A DNA stretch of 64,000 nt from Tianweitania sp. UT-5YL-CI-8 (GCF_030010215.1 NZ_JASCRR010000003.1:372001-436000); one strand, 5' to 3'; shown: positions 34,807-48,574, counted from the stretch's first letter. A program made the numbers and translations. Notes: generated from the sequence alone by a model not told the origin.

Positions 34807-35390
34807 CATGTGTGGGCTTTAAACGTTTCCTGCTTGGATGGAAACGTTCTGCCGGAGGGAATCCGGGACAAGGTCGAGGGGGTCGTCGATGGTCGGGCTG
34901 GTGGCCCGGACGAGACCAGCCCGAAGGATTTGTCCTGAATTCACCCGGCCCGAAGGGTTTCCCGCTGGCGGGCGCCCGCTGTGTCAGCCGGCTTGCCCGA
35001 TGCACCAAATCGGACTGCGCCGCCTTACTGGCGGATCGCCTCGCCATCGGCGAAACAGAACTGCTTCAATCTAAACAGGAAACGCTCTAGTAAGAAAAAG
35101 GTCGGCCGACTGTCCGAAAGCGGTACGAGGATGCCGCTGGTATCGGCGTCGGCCGACCGACCCCACAGGACCCAGGAGATGCGGCGGACCTGGGTCATGG
35201 GGCATTTATACTGCGATGTTCATAAGATTGGACATCCGCAATATCGCGACGGTCGCGCACCGACTATCCAAAATCAAGGAATTTCCTCTCTGCGTGGCGA
35301 GGCACCGGAAGGTTAGCGGGCTTAAGCCACGATATTTGTTTCACTACGAGAATCTTGTCTCTTTTTGACATAATAACGTGCGAAAATGAA
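34807..35390. other. Convergent intergenic region between rpmG and pleD
   Basis: 584 bp without a credible gene. Near the left are AACGTTTCC (34822-34830) and GGAAACGTT (34840-34848), a 9-bp stem; CGTTTCCTG (34824-34832) is also reverse-complemented at 35076-35084, giving a block about 260 bp long with inverted ends. At the right are the two strong hairpins listed separately (35100-35202). The rest shows nothing I can name; an open frame on the minus strand (34751-35047) has no protein character. Confidence 0.55.
35100..35202. ncRNA. Candidate structured RNA (two strong stems)
   Basis: GGTCGGCCGAC (35100-35110) with GTCGGCCGACC (35148-35158), an 11-bp stem that encloses AGCGG/CCGCT (35119-35123 and 35134-35138). 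Directly after it, GACCCAGG (35169-35176) with CCTGGGTC (35189-35196), enclosed in CCCCA (35161-35165) and TGGGG (35198-35202). Both structures are near perfect, and there is no gene here. Strand and identity are unknown; termination of pleD or a small RNA are both possible. Confidence 0.45.
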
Positions 35391-36764
35391 CTATGCAGCC
35401 GTAGCAACAACACGGTTTCGACCGCTGTTCTTTGCCTGATAGAGCGCCAGATCCGCTCTGTTCATGATGTCGAGCACTGTATCGCCTTCGAAATTCACCG
35501 AAGCGACGCCGACACTGATCGTAACCGGTGCCGATTGTCCGATACTGACCATCTCGAACGGCATGCGTTCGATCTCGGCGCGAATACGCTCCGCAACCTT
35601 TGCCGCCACAGCGTTATCGGTGTCCGGCATGACGACGACGAACTCCTCGCCGCCATAGCGGCAGGCCAGATCCATGCCGCGCACATTCTGTCTCAGCCGC
35701 CGCGCGAACTCACGCAGAACCTCGTCACCGCCGAGATGGCCATAGGTATCGTTGATCGCCTTGAAACGATCGAGATCGCTGATCATCACCGACAGCGGAC
35801 GCTTGCGAACGATCGCGCGATCGACCAGCGTTTGCAAATGGCTGTCGAGGTAGCGGCGGTTGTGCAGCCCGGTGAGAGGGTCCGTCACAGCCATTTCGAT
35901 GGTCTGGGCCACGCTGAGGCGAAGCTGATCGTTGTAGCGCTTGCGGCGCACCTGGGTGCGGATACGTGCGGTCAGTTCCAACTCGTCGATCGGTCGGGTC
36001 AGATAATCGTTGATGCCGAGTTCGAGACCGCGCATGACACGACCCTCGTCCCCGGCATCCGCGAGCAGGATAATCGGCAGGAAGCGCGTCTTGTCCAGCG
36101 AGCGCAGTTGAGAACACACACGCAGCGGATCGAATCCGGTCTCGCTGGAGGCGACCAAAACACACTCGTAGTCGACTTCAGCGGCTCTGACGAAACCCTC
36201 GGCGGGATCGGCAACGACATCCAGGCGCATCGTCTGGTCGAGCATATCGGCGACAGCCTGGGACGACTCCTCCTGCTCGTCGATCAAAAGGACGCGCGGC
36301 AGGGTCTCCTCGGAATGAAACGTCCTGTTGAGAAGCTCGTCCATACGCAGGTCGTGGGTGGTCGATGCACGCAGCCGCAGTTCATCGGTGAGCATCTTGA
36401 GCCGGACGAGACTTTTCACGCGCGTGATCAGTTGCAGGCCGTTGACCGGCTTGGTCAGAAAATCATCCGCGCCGGCCTGAAGACCCTGGATGCGATCGCT
36501 GACATCGCCGAGCGCCGTGATGATCACCACGGGAATATGCGATGTCGCAGGGTCCGCCTTGAGCACACGGCAGACTTCGAACCCGTCCATGCCGGGCATC
36601 ATCACGTCGAGCAAAACGACGTCGATCTTGCCGGTCTCGCAGGCGCGGATCGCGTCGGCGCCATTGGTGGCGGACAGCACTTCGAAATATTCGGCCAGAA
36701 GGCGAACTTCCAACAGCTTCACATTGGTCGGCACATCATCGACCACAAGGATGCGCGCTGTCAT
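35391..36764 (-). CDS. pleD: PleD-type diguanylate cyclase response regulator
   Basis: 457 residues. Two receiver domains and a GGDEF domain. REC1 has the phospho-acceptor Asp in VVLLDVMMPGMDG (about 53). REC2 lacks a matching Asp (ECVLVASSETGFDP), as in Caulobacter PleD, where it is an adaptor. The cyclase carries GGEEF and an RGMD allosteric I-site just before it. It makes c-di-GMP and controls polar development in this class. It follows divK on the same strand, about 33 bp downstream. Confidence 0.94.
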   Translation of the reverse strand: MTARILVVDDVPTNVKLLEVRLLAEYFEVLSATNGADAIRACETGKIDVVLLDVMMPGMDGFEVCRVLKADPATSHIPVVIITALGDVSDRIQGLQAGADDFLTKPVNGLQLITRVKSLVRLKMLTDELRLRASTTHDLRMDELLNRTFHSEETLPRVLLIDEQEESSQAVADMLDQTMRLDVVADPAEGFVRAAEVDYECVLVASSETGFDPLRVCSQLRSLDKTRFLPIILLADAGDEGRVMRGLELGINDYLTRPIDELELTARIRTQVRRKRYNDQLRLSVAQTIEMAVTDPLTGLHNRRYLDSHLQTLVDRAIVRKRPLSVMISDLDRFKAINDTYGHLGGDEVLREFARRLRQNVRGMDLACRYGGEEFVVVMPDTDNAVAAKVAERIRAEIERMPFEMVSIGQSAPVTISVGVASVNFEGDTVLDIMNRADLALYQAKNSGRNRVVATAA

Positions 36765-36797
36765 GTCAACACTCCCTCACGTCAGGAGACATGCGTA

Positions 36798-37169
36798 TCA
36801 CGCCTCACCGAGGTAGGATTTTATCGTCTCTATGAATCGGGGGACGGAAATAGGCTTGGAAATATAAGCCTCGCAGCCACCCTGGCGAATTCGCTCCTCA
36901 TCACCCTTCATGGCAAAGGCAGTGACCGCAATGACGGGTATTTTCCGCAACTCGTCATCCTCCTTCAGCCATTTGGTGACCTCCAGGCCGGAAACTTCCG
37001 GCAGCTGGATATCCATCAGGATCAGGTCGGGACGATGGGTGCGGGCAAGATTCAAGGCATCGAGCCCGTTGCGTGTGCGCACCGTCTCGTAACCGCTCGC
37101 TTCGATCAAGTCGCGGAAGAGCTTCATGTTGAGCTCGTTATCCTCGACGATCATTACTTTTTTTGCCAT
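36798..37169 (-). CDS. divK: DivK-type single-domain response regulator
   Basis: 123 residues, a stand-alone receiver: [19 protein letters not shown], phospho-Asp in [13 protein letters not shown], and [13 protein letters not shown] with the conserved Lys in AYISKPISV. DivK regulates the DivJ/PleC kinases and, through them, CtrA and PleD in alphaproteobacteria. The conserved divK-pleD order supports the name. Confidence 0.94.
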   Translation of the reverse strand: MAKKVMIVEDNELNMKLFRDLIEASGYETVRTRNGLDALNLARTHRPDLILMDIQLPEVSGLEVTKWLKEDDELRKIPVIAVTAFAMKGDEERIRQGGCEAYISKPISVPRFIETIKSYLGEA

Positions 37170-37358
37170 TCAACCCACCCGCAGTATTGCCTGCAAGGGC
37201 GAAACCGCCTTGTCACAGATCCCATAAACCCGCTCGTCACCTTATAGCCCGAGATGATTGACGAAACGGAAACCTGTCCAGAAAATCCCGCTTATTTGGC
37301 CTCCATGTCTTCCGTCTTGCAGTCCGGCGTCCAGACGTTTAGGCCATGGAGATAGAAT

Positions 37359-37670
37359 ATGGAGTGTTTTGTGCAGGATTCACAACCCCAAGCAGGCGGA
37401 AGCGATGCGGTCGCCATCCAGGCGCTCGGTTTCATCGCCGCCGATCCCGAACTTCTGCCGCGATTCCTGGCTTTGACCGGGATCGAGATACGCAACATCC
37501 GTACTGCGGCTGCCGAACCCGGGTTTCTCGCAGGCGTCATGCAGTTCATCGTCGCGCATGAGCCGACCTTGCTGCGTTTCGCCGAGGAGAGCGGGCTGTC
37601 GCCTGCCGAAATCGTCAAAGCGGCGCGGCAGTTGCCGCTGGGCGACCAGAGCTACGACCGGTCGATATGA
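37359..37670 (+). CDS. DUF3572 family protein
   Basis: 103 residues. AIQALGFIAADPELLPRFLALTGIE and EPTLLRFAEESGLSPAEIV match DUF3572, a short helical family of alphaproteobacteria of unknown role. GGAG lies 8 nt before the ATG. Divergent from divK, and overlaps the HAD gene downstream by 4 bp; the three are commonly found together. Confidence 0.88.
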   Translation: MECFVQDSQPQAGGSDAVAIQALGFIAADPELLPRFLALTGIEIRNIRTAAAEPGFLAGVMQFIVAHEPTLLRFAEESGLSPAEIVKAARQLPLGDQSYDRSI

Positions 37671-38320
37671 GCGACGATCCCGAGACCGCCCGCCAGATCG
37701 CGGAACTGGCCAGGGACGACCGCCCTCTGCTGGTCCTGGATGTCGACGAGGTCGTGCTGGAATTCGTCCAGCCCTTCATGCGCTATCTCGAATCCATCGA
37801 TCTCGAGCTGGGACTTGCAACCTTCAGCCTGTTCCAGAACGTCGTCAGGCGGACCGACAGGCAGAAGGTCGACCCTGCAGAGGTCGCAGAGCATCTCGAC
37901 ACCTTCTTCGCTGTTCAGGCGGCGTGGCAGACGGCCGCTGCCGATGCGGCGGAGACCATTGCACGGCTGAGCCGGAATGCCGAAATCGTGATGCTGACCG
38001 CCATGCCGCACCGGCATCGTCCGGTGCGCCGGGCTCATCTCGACGCGCTCGGCTTCCCCTACCCGCTTCTGACCACGGAAATGCCGAAGGGCCCGGCCAT
38101 CCTGAAGCTGCGCGGCCTGGACAATCGGCCTGTCGCCTTCGTCGACGACATACCCAAGAACCTGCTCTCGGTGCGAGACTTCGTTGCCGATGCCCACCTC
38201 GTCAACCTCATGTCCTACAGCGCAATGCGGGCCGTGATGCCGCCGCTGCCCGAAGGCATCACCGTCGCAGACGATTGGAAGACAGCGGCACCGGCCATTG
38301 AGAAGGCGCTTGGCATCTGA
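37667..38320 (+). CDS. HAD-superfamily hydrolase-like protein
   Basis: 217 residues. HAD motif I LLVLDVDEVVLEF (DVD), motif II-like VMLTAMPHRHR and motif IV FVDDIPKN are visible. The first Asp and the acid two residues later are intact. Substrate unknown. It is coupled to DUF3572 upstream. Confidence 0.8.
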   Translation: MSDDPETARQIAELARDDRPLLVLDVDEVVLEFVQPFMRYLESIDLELGLATFSLFQNVVRRTDRQKVDPAEVAEHLDTFFAVQAAWQTAAADAAETIARLSRNAEIVMLTAMPHRHRPVRRAHLDALGFPYPLLTTEMPKGPAILKLRGLDNRPVAFVDDIPKNLLSVRDFVADAHLVNLMSYSAMRAVMPPLPEGITVADDWKTAAPAIEKALGI

Positions 38321-38454
38321 GCTTGGGGCATGTCGCGCAAGGCCTCTGCGTTCAATGGACGGGGCGCTGTCGGTGGTGGTATCCACGTGTCTTGTTCAGG
38401 CGCTTCATCTCGCCTAATATCGCAACCGTTCCCTTTCTGTTCGGCTGAATATAC

Positions 38455-39765
38455 ATGCCCGTCAACGCGCCCGGCCAAGGCTTCTGCAGAGACTGCCTTG
38501 CGCTCCAGCGGGCCGAAACGCGGCGCTGCGCAGCGTGCGGGAGCCCTCGCCTGCTTCGGCATCCAGAACTCTACAGTCTGTCCATCGCCCATCTAGACTG
38601 CGACGCCTTCTATGCCGCGGTGGAAAAGCGCGACAATCCCACACTGAAGGACAAGCCCGTCATCATCGGCGGCGGCAAGCGCGGCGTCGTCTCCACCGCC
38701 TGCTATATCGCTCGTATCAATGGCGTGCGCTCGGCCATGCCGATGTTCAAGGCGCTTGAAGCCTGTCCCGAAGCTGTTGTGATCAAACCGGACATGGAAA
38801 AATATGTGCGCGTCGGGCGCGAGGTTCGCGCCATGATGCAGGCGCTGACCCCGCTGGTCGAACCCGTTTCCATCGACGAGGCATTTCTCGACCTGTCGGG
38901 AACGGAGCGCCTGCACGGTCAACCTCCGGCGCTGGTGCTGGCGCGTTTCGCACGCACGGTGGAGAAAGAGATTGGCATCAGCGTCTCGGCCGGCCTCTCC
39001 TATTGTAAGTTTCTTGCCAAAATTGCCTCTGACTTCCGCAAGCCGCGCGGCTTCTCGGTCATCGGTCGCGACGAGGCCATAGGCTTTCTGGCCGAGCAGC
39101 CGGTGACGATGATATGGGGTGTCGGCAAGGCCTTTGCCGCCACGCTGGAGCGCGATGGGCTGCGGACGATAGGCCAGTTGCAGAAGATCGACCAGTCCGA
39201 CCTGATGCGGCGCTACGGCACGATGGGCAACCGCCTTTTCTATCTGTCGCGCGGCCAGGACGAACGGCGCGTCTCGCCAGATCACGAGGCCAAGAGCGTT
39301 TCGGCTGAAACCACTTTCGACACCGATTTGGCTGCGACGGGAGATCTGGTACCGGTCCTTCGTGCGCTGTCGGAAAAGGTGTCATTGCGTCTCAAGAAGG
39401 CCGGCATCGCAGGCCGCACGGTGGTTCTCAAGCTCAAGACGCAGGATTTCAAGACCCGTACCCGCAACCGGCAGCTCGCCGACCCGACGCGGCTTGCGGA
39501 CCGCATTTTCCAGACCGGCCTGCAGATGCTGTCCAAGGAAACCGATGGCACGCGATATCGCCTGCTCGGCATTGGCGTCAGCGACCTGTCCGACGACGGC
39601 AAGGCCGACCCTCCAGACCTGGTCGACCAGCAGGCCCGAAAACGCGCTCTGGCCGAAGGCGCCATCGATTCGCTGCGCGACAAGTTCGGGCGCAAGGCGG
39701 TGGAAACAGGCTACACCTTCGGAAAGGGCCGCAACGCCCATCCACCGGAGCCGCTCGACGACTGA
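38455..39765 (+). CDS. dinB: DNA polymerase IV with N-terminal zinc-ribbon
   Basis: 436 residues. A Y-family translesion polymerase: [27 protein letters not shown] (catalytic Asp-Glu), [20 protein letters not shown] and the HhH WGVGKAF region. Before the catalytic core is a short cysteine module, CRDC (about 11-14) and CAAC (25-28), a possible zinc ribbon that classical E. coli DinB does not have. The function of that module is unknown. Independent gene, followed 80 bp later by the transporter. Confidence 0.93.
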   Translation: MPVNAPGQGFCRDCLALQRAETRRCAACGSPRLLRHPELYSLSIAHLDCDAFYAAVEKRDNPTLKDKPVIIGGGKRGVVSTACYIARINGVRSAMPMFKALEACPEAVVIKPDMEKYVRVGREVRAMMQALTPLVEPVSIDEAFLDLSGTERLHGQPPALVLARFARTVEKEIGISVSAGLSYCKFLAKIASDFRKPRGFSVIGRDEAIGFLAEQPVTMIWGVGKAFAATLERDGLRTIGQLQKIDQSDLMRRYGTMGNRLFYLSRGQDERRVSPDHEAKSVSAETTFDTDLAATGDLVPVLRALSEKVSLRLKKAGIAGRTVVLKLKTQDFKTRTRNRQLADPTRLADRIFQTGLQMLSKETDGTRYRLLGIGVSDLSDDGKADPPDLVDQQARKRALAEGAIDSLRDKFGRKAVETGYTFGKGRNAHPPEPLDD

Positions 39766-39844
39766 TTGCTCCCGCCATATCTGGTCCAGTCGATTTGTCC
39801 CGCTTGCGGTTGCGGTAACCGCAGCCGCTTGCCAAACAGCGTGC

Positions 39845-40729
39845 ATGAAACAACAGCAGTCCACGACGCTGGCCGCCCTTTGGATGGGCGCATCGGTCCT
39901 TTCGCTGATTCTCATGGCGATCTCCGGCCGCGCTACCACGCGGGAGCTCCACGTATTGCAGGTGATGGAGATGCGCTCCGTCACCGGCCTGCTGATGCTT
40001 CTGCCGTTCGTCTATATGGCGGGCGGCCTGCGCGCCATGCGCACGCAGCGCCTACCGCAGCACATAGGCCGCAACGCCGCGCACTATCTCGGACAGGCCG
40101 GGTGGCTCTTCGCGCTGACGCTCATTCCGCTTGCCGAACTGATCTCCATCGAATTCACCACGCCGATCTGGACCGCGTTGCTGGCTGCAGCCTTTTTGGG
40201 AGAACGCCTGACCCCGTCGCGCATCGCAGCCATTGCGCTCGGCATCCTCGGCGTCATCGTCATCATGCGTCCGTCGCTGGAAACGCTCCAACTCGGCCAT
40301 GTCGTGGTTCTCGCCGCTGCCGTGGTGTTCGGCGTCTCGTTCACCATGACCAAGTCGCTGACACGCACCGAGAGTGCTCTGCGCATCATGTTCTGGATGC
40401 TCGTCCTGCAGTCGATCTTCGGGGCCGTCCCGGCAATCCTTGTCTGGCGGCCTGTACCGCTGGAGATCTGGCCATGGATTGTGCTGATCGCATTCTCAGG
40501 ATCGTTTTCCCATTACTGCATGGCCCGCGCTCTCGCCCATGCCGATGCAACCGTCGTCATGCCTATGGATTTCGTTCGCCTGCCGCTGTCGGCACTGGTC
40601 GGCTGGCTGCTCTACGCTGAGCAGATCGATGTCTTCACCGCCTGCGGCTCTGCTCTCATTCTCTCCGGCAACCTGCTGAATCTCAACAGAAAGAGAAACA
40701 AGGACAGCATCGTCGCCGAAGTGCCTTAG
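39845..40729 (+). CDS. DMT-family (EamA) transporter
   Basis: 294 residues with ten hydrophobic segments arranged as two EamA repeats (LIPLAELISIEFTTPIWTALLAA in the first; YCMARALAHADATVVMPMDFVRLP in the second). Export of metabolites is the usual role. I chose ATG 39845; the frame remains open upstream in dinB but without membrane character. Converges with dnaE. Confidence 0.87.
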   Translation: MKQQQSTTLAALWMGASVLSLILMAISGRATTRELHVLQVMEMRSVTGLLMLLPFVYMAGGLRAMRTQRLPQHIGRNAAHYLGQAGWLFALTLIPLAELISIEFTTPIWTALLAAAFLGERLTPSRIAAIALGILGVIVIMRPSLETLQLGHVVVLAAAVVFGVSFTMTKSLTRTESALRIMFWMLVLQSIFGAVPAILVWRPVPLEIWPWIVLIAFSGSFSHYCMARALAHADATVVMPMDFVRLPLSALVGWLLYAEQIDVFTACGSALILSGNLLNLNRKRNKDSIVAEVP

Positions 40730-40864
40730 ATGCGAAGGCCACCGGTCCGCACTTCCATTCGCCGATCGCACTTTTCCGACGATAACTGAACCCTATCAGA
40801 GCACCGTTACGGTGTCAAGAATAAATTCCTAATGAGATCCAGCGACCGCCTTGCTCACCGAACC

Positions 40865-44311
<3,447 letters not shown>

Positions 44312-44639
44312 GTTTAGTCAAACCCTTGTTTTCAGAACGCAATCTGAAAATCTCGGAAGCCTTTTCGAGTTCGAACCGGGCAAAAAGTCGACAGCTGTCA
44401 ACTTTTGAAAGCTGCATGCCCAGACATCGGCTGTCGCCGACTCACCCAATTGGAGCCTGTCAGTTGGTTGGTTGTTGCCTTATCGTCGGCCAATCGCGCC
44501 GTCCTGTCCACAGTCCGGATCGCATCTTCACAGAACTGTGGCCTCTCTCTGCCGAAGCGGCTTCGCAGACTTGATCGATGCCGGGAAACCTGAAACGTTG
44601 CGCGCGATTTCGATTGTTTCGCTTTTGGAGAGTCTGCCC
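44312..44639. other. Divergent promoter region dnaE/adhC
   Basis: 328 bp without a gene. It must hold the promoters of dnaE (minus) and adhC (plus). The notable element is the 24-bp palindrome at 44383-44406, listed separately. Nothing else is recognisable. Confidence 0.5.
44383..44406. promoter_or_regulatory. 24-bp palindrome, putative operator
   Basis: AAAAGT-C-GACAG and CTGTC-A-ACTTTT form a palindrome of 12+12 bp with one mismatched pair (44389/44400). Each half contains a TTGACAG-like core. It lies about 235 bp upstream of adhC and 72 bp upstream of dnaE. The cognate regulator is unknown. Confidence 0.5.
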
Positions 44640-45767
<1,128 letters not shown>

Positions 45768-45782
45768 GCCCGAGTCCGGAAC

Positions 45783-46247
45783 ATGGCCTTGCCCTCCATC
45801 TATGTCGACGCCGATGCCTGTCCAGTGAAGGACGAGGTGATCAAGGTGGCGGAGCGGCATGGCCTGCCGGTTGTTTTCGTTGCCAATGGCGGTTTGCGAC
45901 CATCCCGCGATCCAATGATCCGCCATGTGGTGGTATCCAAAGGCGCGGATGCCGCCGACGACTGGATCGTCGAGAACGCGCAGGCAAACGATATCGTCAT
46001 CACCGCCGATATCCCGCTCGCCAGCCGCACGGTGGCGCTGGGCGCGCATGTGCTTGGCCCGACCGGCAGGCCGTTTACGCCCGAAAGCATCGGCATGGCC
46101 GTCGCCATGCGCGACCTCAAGCAGCATCTGCGCGAAACCGGCGAGAGCAAGGGCTTCAACGCGTCCTTCTCCCGCGAGGATCGGTCGCGCTTTCTCGGCG
46201 CGCTCGACCAGGCGGTGCGGCGGGCGGTGCGCGCCACGTCCGCCTGA
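45783..46247 (+). CDS. UPF0178 (YaiI/YqxD) family protein
   Basis: 154 residues. SIYVDADACPVKDEVIKVA is the defining N-terminal motif, with the acid cluster SKGADAADDWIVENA and ITADIPLA. A PIN-like fold suggests nuclease activity, but no function is established. Begins 16 bp after adhC. Confidence 0.88.
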   Translation: MALPSIYVDADACPVKDEVIKVAERHGLPVVFVANGGLRPSRDPMIRHVVVSKGADAADDWIVENAQANDIVITADIPLASRTVALGAHVLGPTGRPFTPESIGMAVAMRDLKQHLRETGESKGFNASFSREDRSRFLGALDQAVRRAVRATSA

Positions 46248-46270
46248 CACTTTGCTGCAACGTCGGGCTG

Positions 46271-46289
46271 TGATATCATCGTGATATCA
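46271..46289. promoter_or_regulatory. Double TGATATCA operator of vapBC
   Basis: Two perfect TGATATCA palindromes at 46271-46278 and 46282-46289, centred 11 bp apart (about one helical turn) and ending 14 bp before the vapB ATG. Type II antitoxins bind such paired palindromes to repress their own operon. Confidence 0.65.
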
Positions 46290-46303
46290 ATGGAGACAAA
46301 ACC

Positions 46304-46567
46304 ATGGCGAGCATGATCATCCGCAACCTGCCAGACGACGTACTTGATCGCTTCAAGGCGCGCGCCAAGGCCAAAGGCGTGTCGACCGAACAGCTTGCAC
46401 GCGAGGTCATAAGCGAAAAGGCAGGGATGACGCGCGAGGAGGCATGGGCCGAGATAGATGCCATTCGGGCAAAGTCGAAGCCTGCGTCCGGACAAGAATT
46501 GATCGATAGTATCCGCTGGGACCGCGATAACGATCTGGGTCGCGCCTGGCCGGATTCGAACACATGA
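46304..46567 (+). CDS. vapB: Antitoxin with ribbon-helix-helix domain (FitA/VapB-like)
   Basis: 87 residues. MASMIIRNLPDDVLDRFKARAK and STEQLAREVISE form the ribbon-helix-helix; the C-terminal part (SIRWDRDNDLGRAW) should insert into the toxin. Overlaps the toxin gene by 4 bp, with a paired palindrome directly upstream. In type II systems this protein neutralises VapC and represses the operon. Confidence 0.88.
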   Translation: MASMIIRNLPDDVLDRFKARAKAKGVSTEQLAREVISEKAGMTREEAWAEIDAIRAKSKPASGQELIDSIRWDRDNDLGRAWPDSNT

Positions 46568-46965
46568 TTCTGGATAGCAGTGTCGCCGCTCACTGGTTTG
46601 TCCAAACCGAATTCAGCAGGCCTTCCGAGCAATATCTTGGACGAAAGGATTTGGTTGCCCCCGAACTGATCCTCCTCGAAGTTGCAAACGCGCTCTACAA
46701 AAATGTTCGCAGTGGAAAGATCGACGCCGAGAGGTGCATGCACGGCGTGAGGTTGCTGGAAACAACCTATCGAGAACTCGTGCCAAACAGGATACTGCTT
46801 CCATCTGCCGTGGATATCGCCCTCTCCAACCTACATCCCATTTACGACTGCCTCTTCGTGGCGCTGGCGCTCGAACGCCGCGAACCCTTGGCTACGGCGG
46901 ACCGCCGCCTCGCAGTCTTGGCCGAAAAGCTCGGTGTATCGGTCGAACTGGTGGTCGCGGAGTAA
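46564..46965 (+). CDS. vapC: VapC-type PIN-domain toxin
   Basis: 133 residues. A PIN ribonuclease with the acidic residues Asp4 (MILDSSVAAHW), Glu about 39 (ILLEVANAL), Asp in IYDCLFVALA and Asp in TADRRL. All four catalytic positions are present, so it should be active. VapC toxins cleave specific tRNAs or rRNA. It is coupled to vapB. Confidence 0.9.
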   Translation: MILDSSVAAHWFVQTEFSRPSEQYLGRKDLVAPELILLEVANALYKNVRSGKIDAERCMHGVRLLETTYRELVPNRILLPSAVDIALSNLHPIYDCLFVALALERREPLATADRRLAVLAEKLGVSVELVVAE

Positions 46966-46968
46966 CGC

Positions 46969-47607
46969 ATGATCGTCCCGGGACGCCACGGCCCTTTTTA
47001 TGCAGCAGCCCTTTGCGGTATGACGGCGCTTGTTCCGGCGGTCTGGTTCAAGCCGGAACTGGCGGTACAGGTGGGGGCGAACGTCTTCTTTCTGGTTTAT
47101 CTAACCCTTGAGTGGTTCAAGCTGCCGAAGCTGACGCCCGCCTTTCTCAAGAAGCACGCCGCGAGCGCGGACGAGCCTGCGTGGGTGATCATTCTGATAA
47201 CGTTCGGTGCCGTGGTCGTGGCGGTGGGCTCGCTGTTCATGATCCTCAACGAACAGGATGGTCCGAAGACTCTGGATGTAACACTTGCGCTGCTTTCGGT
47301 GGCGCTGGGTTGGTTCACCATCCACACCATGGCGGCGCTGCACTATGCGCATATTTACTGGCGGCCCGAAGTCAACGCCAAGGCCAAGCCGATGGCCGGG
47401 CTGGATTTTCCCGGCGACGACGAGCCGTCCGGCTACGATTTCCTCTACTTCTCCTTCGTCATCGGCATGACGGCTCAGACCTCCGATGTGGAGATAACCC
47501 AGACACGCGTCCGTAAGCTGAATACAGTGCATGCGGTGGCGTCATTCTTTTTCAACACGGTTCTGGTGGCGGCCGCCGTCAACCTTGCCGTATCGCTCGC
47601 AAACTGA
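46969..47607 (+). CDS. DUF1345 family membrane protein
   Basis: 212 residues with about five transmembrane helices, and the motif HYAHIYW followed by GYDFLYFSFVIGMTAQTSDVEIT, which is characteristic of DUF1345. Function unknown; some members sit next to ion-channel genes. It begins 4 bp after the vapC stop. Confidence 0.88.
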   Translation: MIVPGRHGPFYAAALCGMTALVPAVWFKPELAVQVGANVFFLVYLTLEWFKLPKLTPAFLKKHAASADEPAWVIILITFGAVVVAVGSLFMILNEQDGPKTLDVTLALLSVALGWFTIHTMAALHYAHIYWRPEVNAKAKPMAGLDFPGDDEPSGYDFLYFSFVIGMTAQTSDVEITQTRVRKLNTVHAVASFFFNTVLVAAAVNLAVSLAN

Positions 47608-47621
47608 AAGCCCGAAATCTC

Positions 47622-48455
47622 ATGAAAACAGTGTCGACCGCAAAGTCCCATGGCGGGGTTCAGGGTGTTTATACCCATGCCTCGGAAGCGTGCGCCTGCG
47701 ACATGACCTTCGCCGTCTTCGTGCCGCCGCAGGCGAAGGATGGTCCCTGCCCAGTGCTCTGGTACTTGTCGGGGCTGACCTGCACGCATCAGAACGTCAT
47801 GGACAAGGGGGAGTACCGCAAGATGGCGGCCGAACTCGGCCTCATCATTGTCTGCCCCGACACCAGCCCGCGCGGCGAAGCTGTGCCGGACGAGAAAGAC
47901 AACTGGCAGTTCGGCTGCGGCGCCGGCTTCTATCTAGATGCCACGCAGGCCCCGTTCTCGAAAAACTACCGCATGTACAGCTATATCGTCGACGAACTGC
48001 CCAAGGTGATCGCGGCCAATTTCCCCGCCAATATGAGCCGCCAGGGCATCTTCGGCCATTCCATGGGTGGCCACGGCGCGTTGACCATCGCCCTGAAGAA
48101 CCCGGACCGCTTCAAGAGCTGTTCGGCCTTTGCGCCGATCACTCAGCCGATGACGGCCGGATGGTCGAAGCCTGCCTTCGAAAAATACCTCGGAGACGAT
48201 GAAACGGCGTGGCGCGCCTATGACGCCACCGCACTGATCGAGGACGGTTATCGGTTCGACGAGTTTCTGGTCGACCAGGGCACGGCGGATGGGTTTCTGG
48301 AGGATGGCTTGCGGCCGGGGCTGCTGCGGGAAGCCTGTCGTGCCGTTGGTCTGCCGCTTACGCTCAACATGCGCGAAGGCTATGATCATTCCTATTTCTT
48401 CATCTCCACCTTCATGGACGGTCACTTGAAGTGGCACGCCGAACATTTGCGCTGA
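47622..48455 (+). CDS. fghA: S-formylglutathione hydrolase
   Basis: 277 residues. Hydrolyses S-formylglutathione to formate and glutathione, the step after AdhC. Catalytic Ser in FGHSMGGHGAL (about 147), Asp in LVDQGTADGF and His in YDHSYFF complete the triad. CTHQNVMDKGEY and KDNWQFGCGAGFYLDATQAP are family blocks. Confidence 0.95.
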   Translation: MKTVSTAKSHGGVQGVYTHASEACACDMTFAVFVPPQAKDGPCPVLWYLSGLTCTHQNVMDKGEYRKMAAELGLIIVCPDTSPRGEAVPDEKDNWQFGCGAGFYLDATQAPFSKNYRMYSYIVDELPKVIAANFPANMSRQGIFGHSMGGHGALTIALKNPDRFKSCSAFAPITQPMTAGWSKPAFEKYLGDDETAWRAYDATALIEDGYRFDEFLVDQGTADGFLEDGLRPGLLREACRAVGLPLTLNMREGYDHSYFFISTFMDGHLKWHAEHLR

Positions 48456-48574
48456 GTTGGCTATGTCAGCGTAAAGTTTCTGTGGCTCCGGCAGCCGGCA
48501 ATGTCGCAGGCACGTGACAAAGTGTCGAAGCTGGGATAGGAGGGTGATGTCTGGATCTTTTGCGAGGTCCATCC

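Noticed and set aside
34751-35047. Minus-strand frame between rpmG and pleD
   Set aside because: Arg/Pro-rich translation without family character, and it covers the rpmG terminator and inverted repeats.
40800-40816. Intrinsic terminator between the EamA gene and dnaE
   Set aside because: A CACCGT/ACGGTG stem exists but is only 6 bp and lacks a T-run.
46540-46565. tRNA 3'-end-like sequence (GGATTCGAAC) at the vapB/vapC junction
   Set aside because: No cloverleaf can be built around it and it is fully within the vapB frame.
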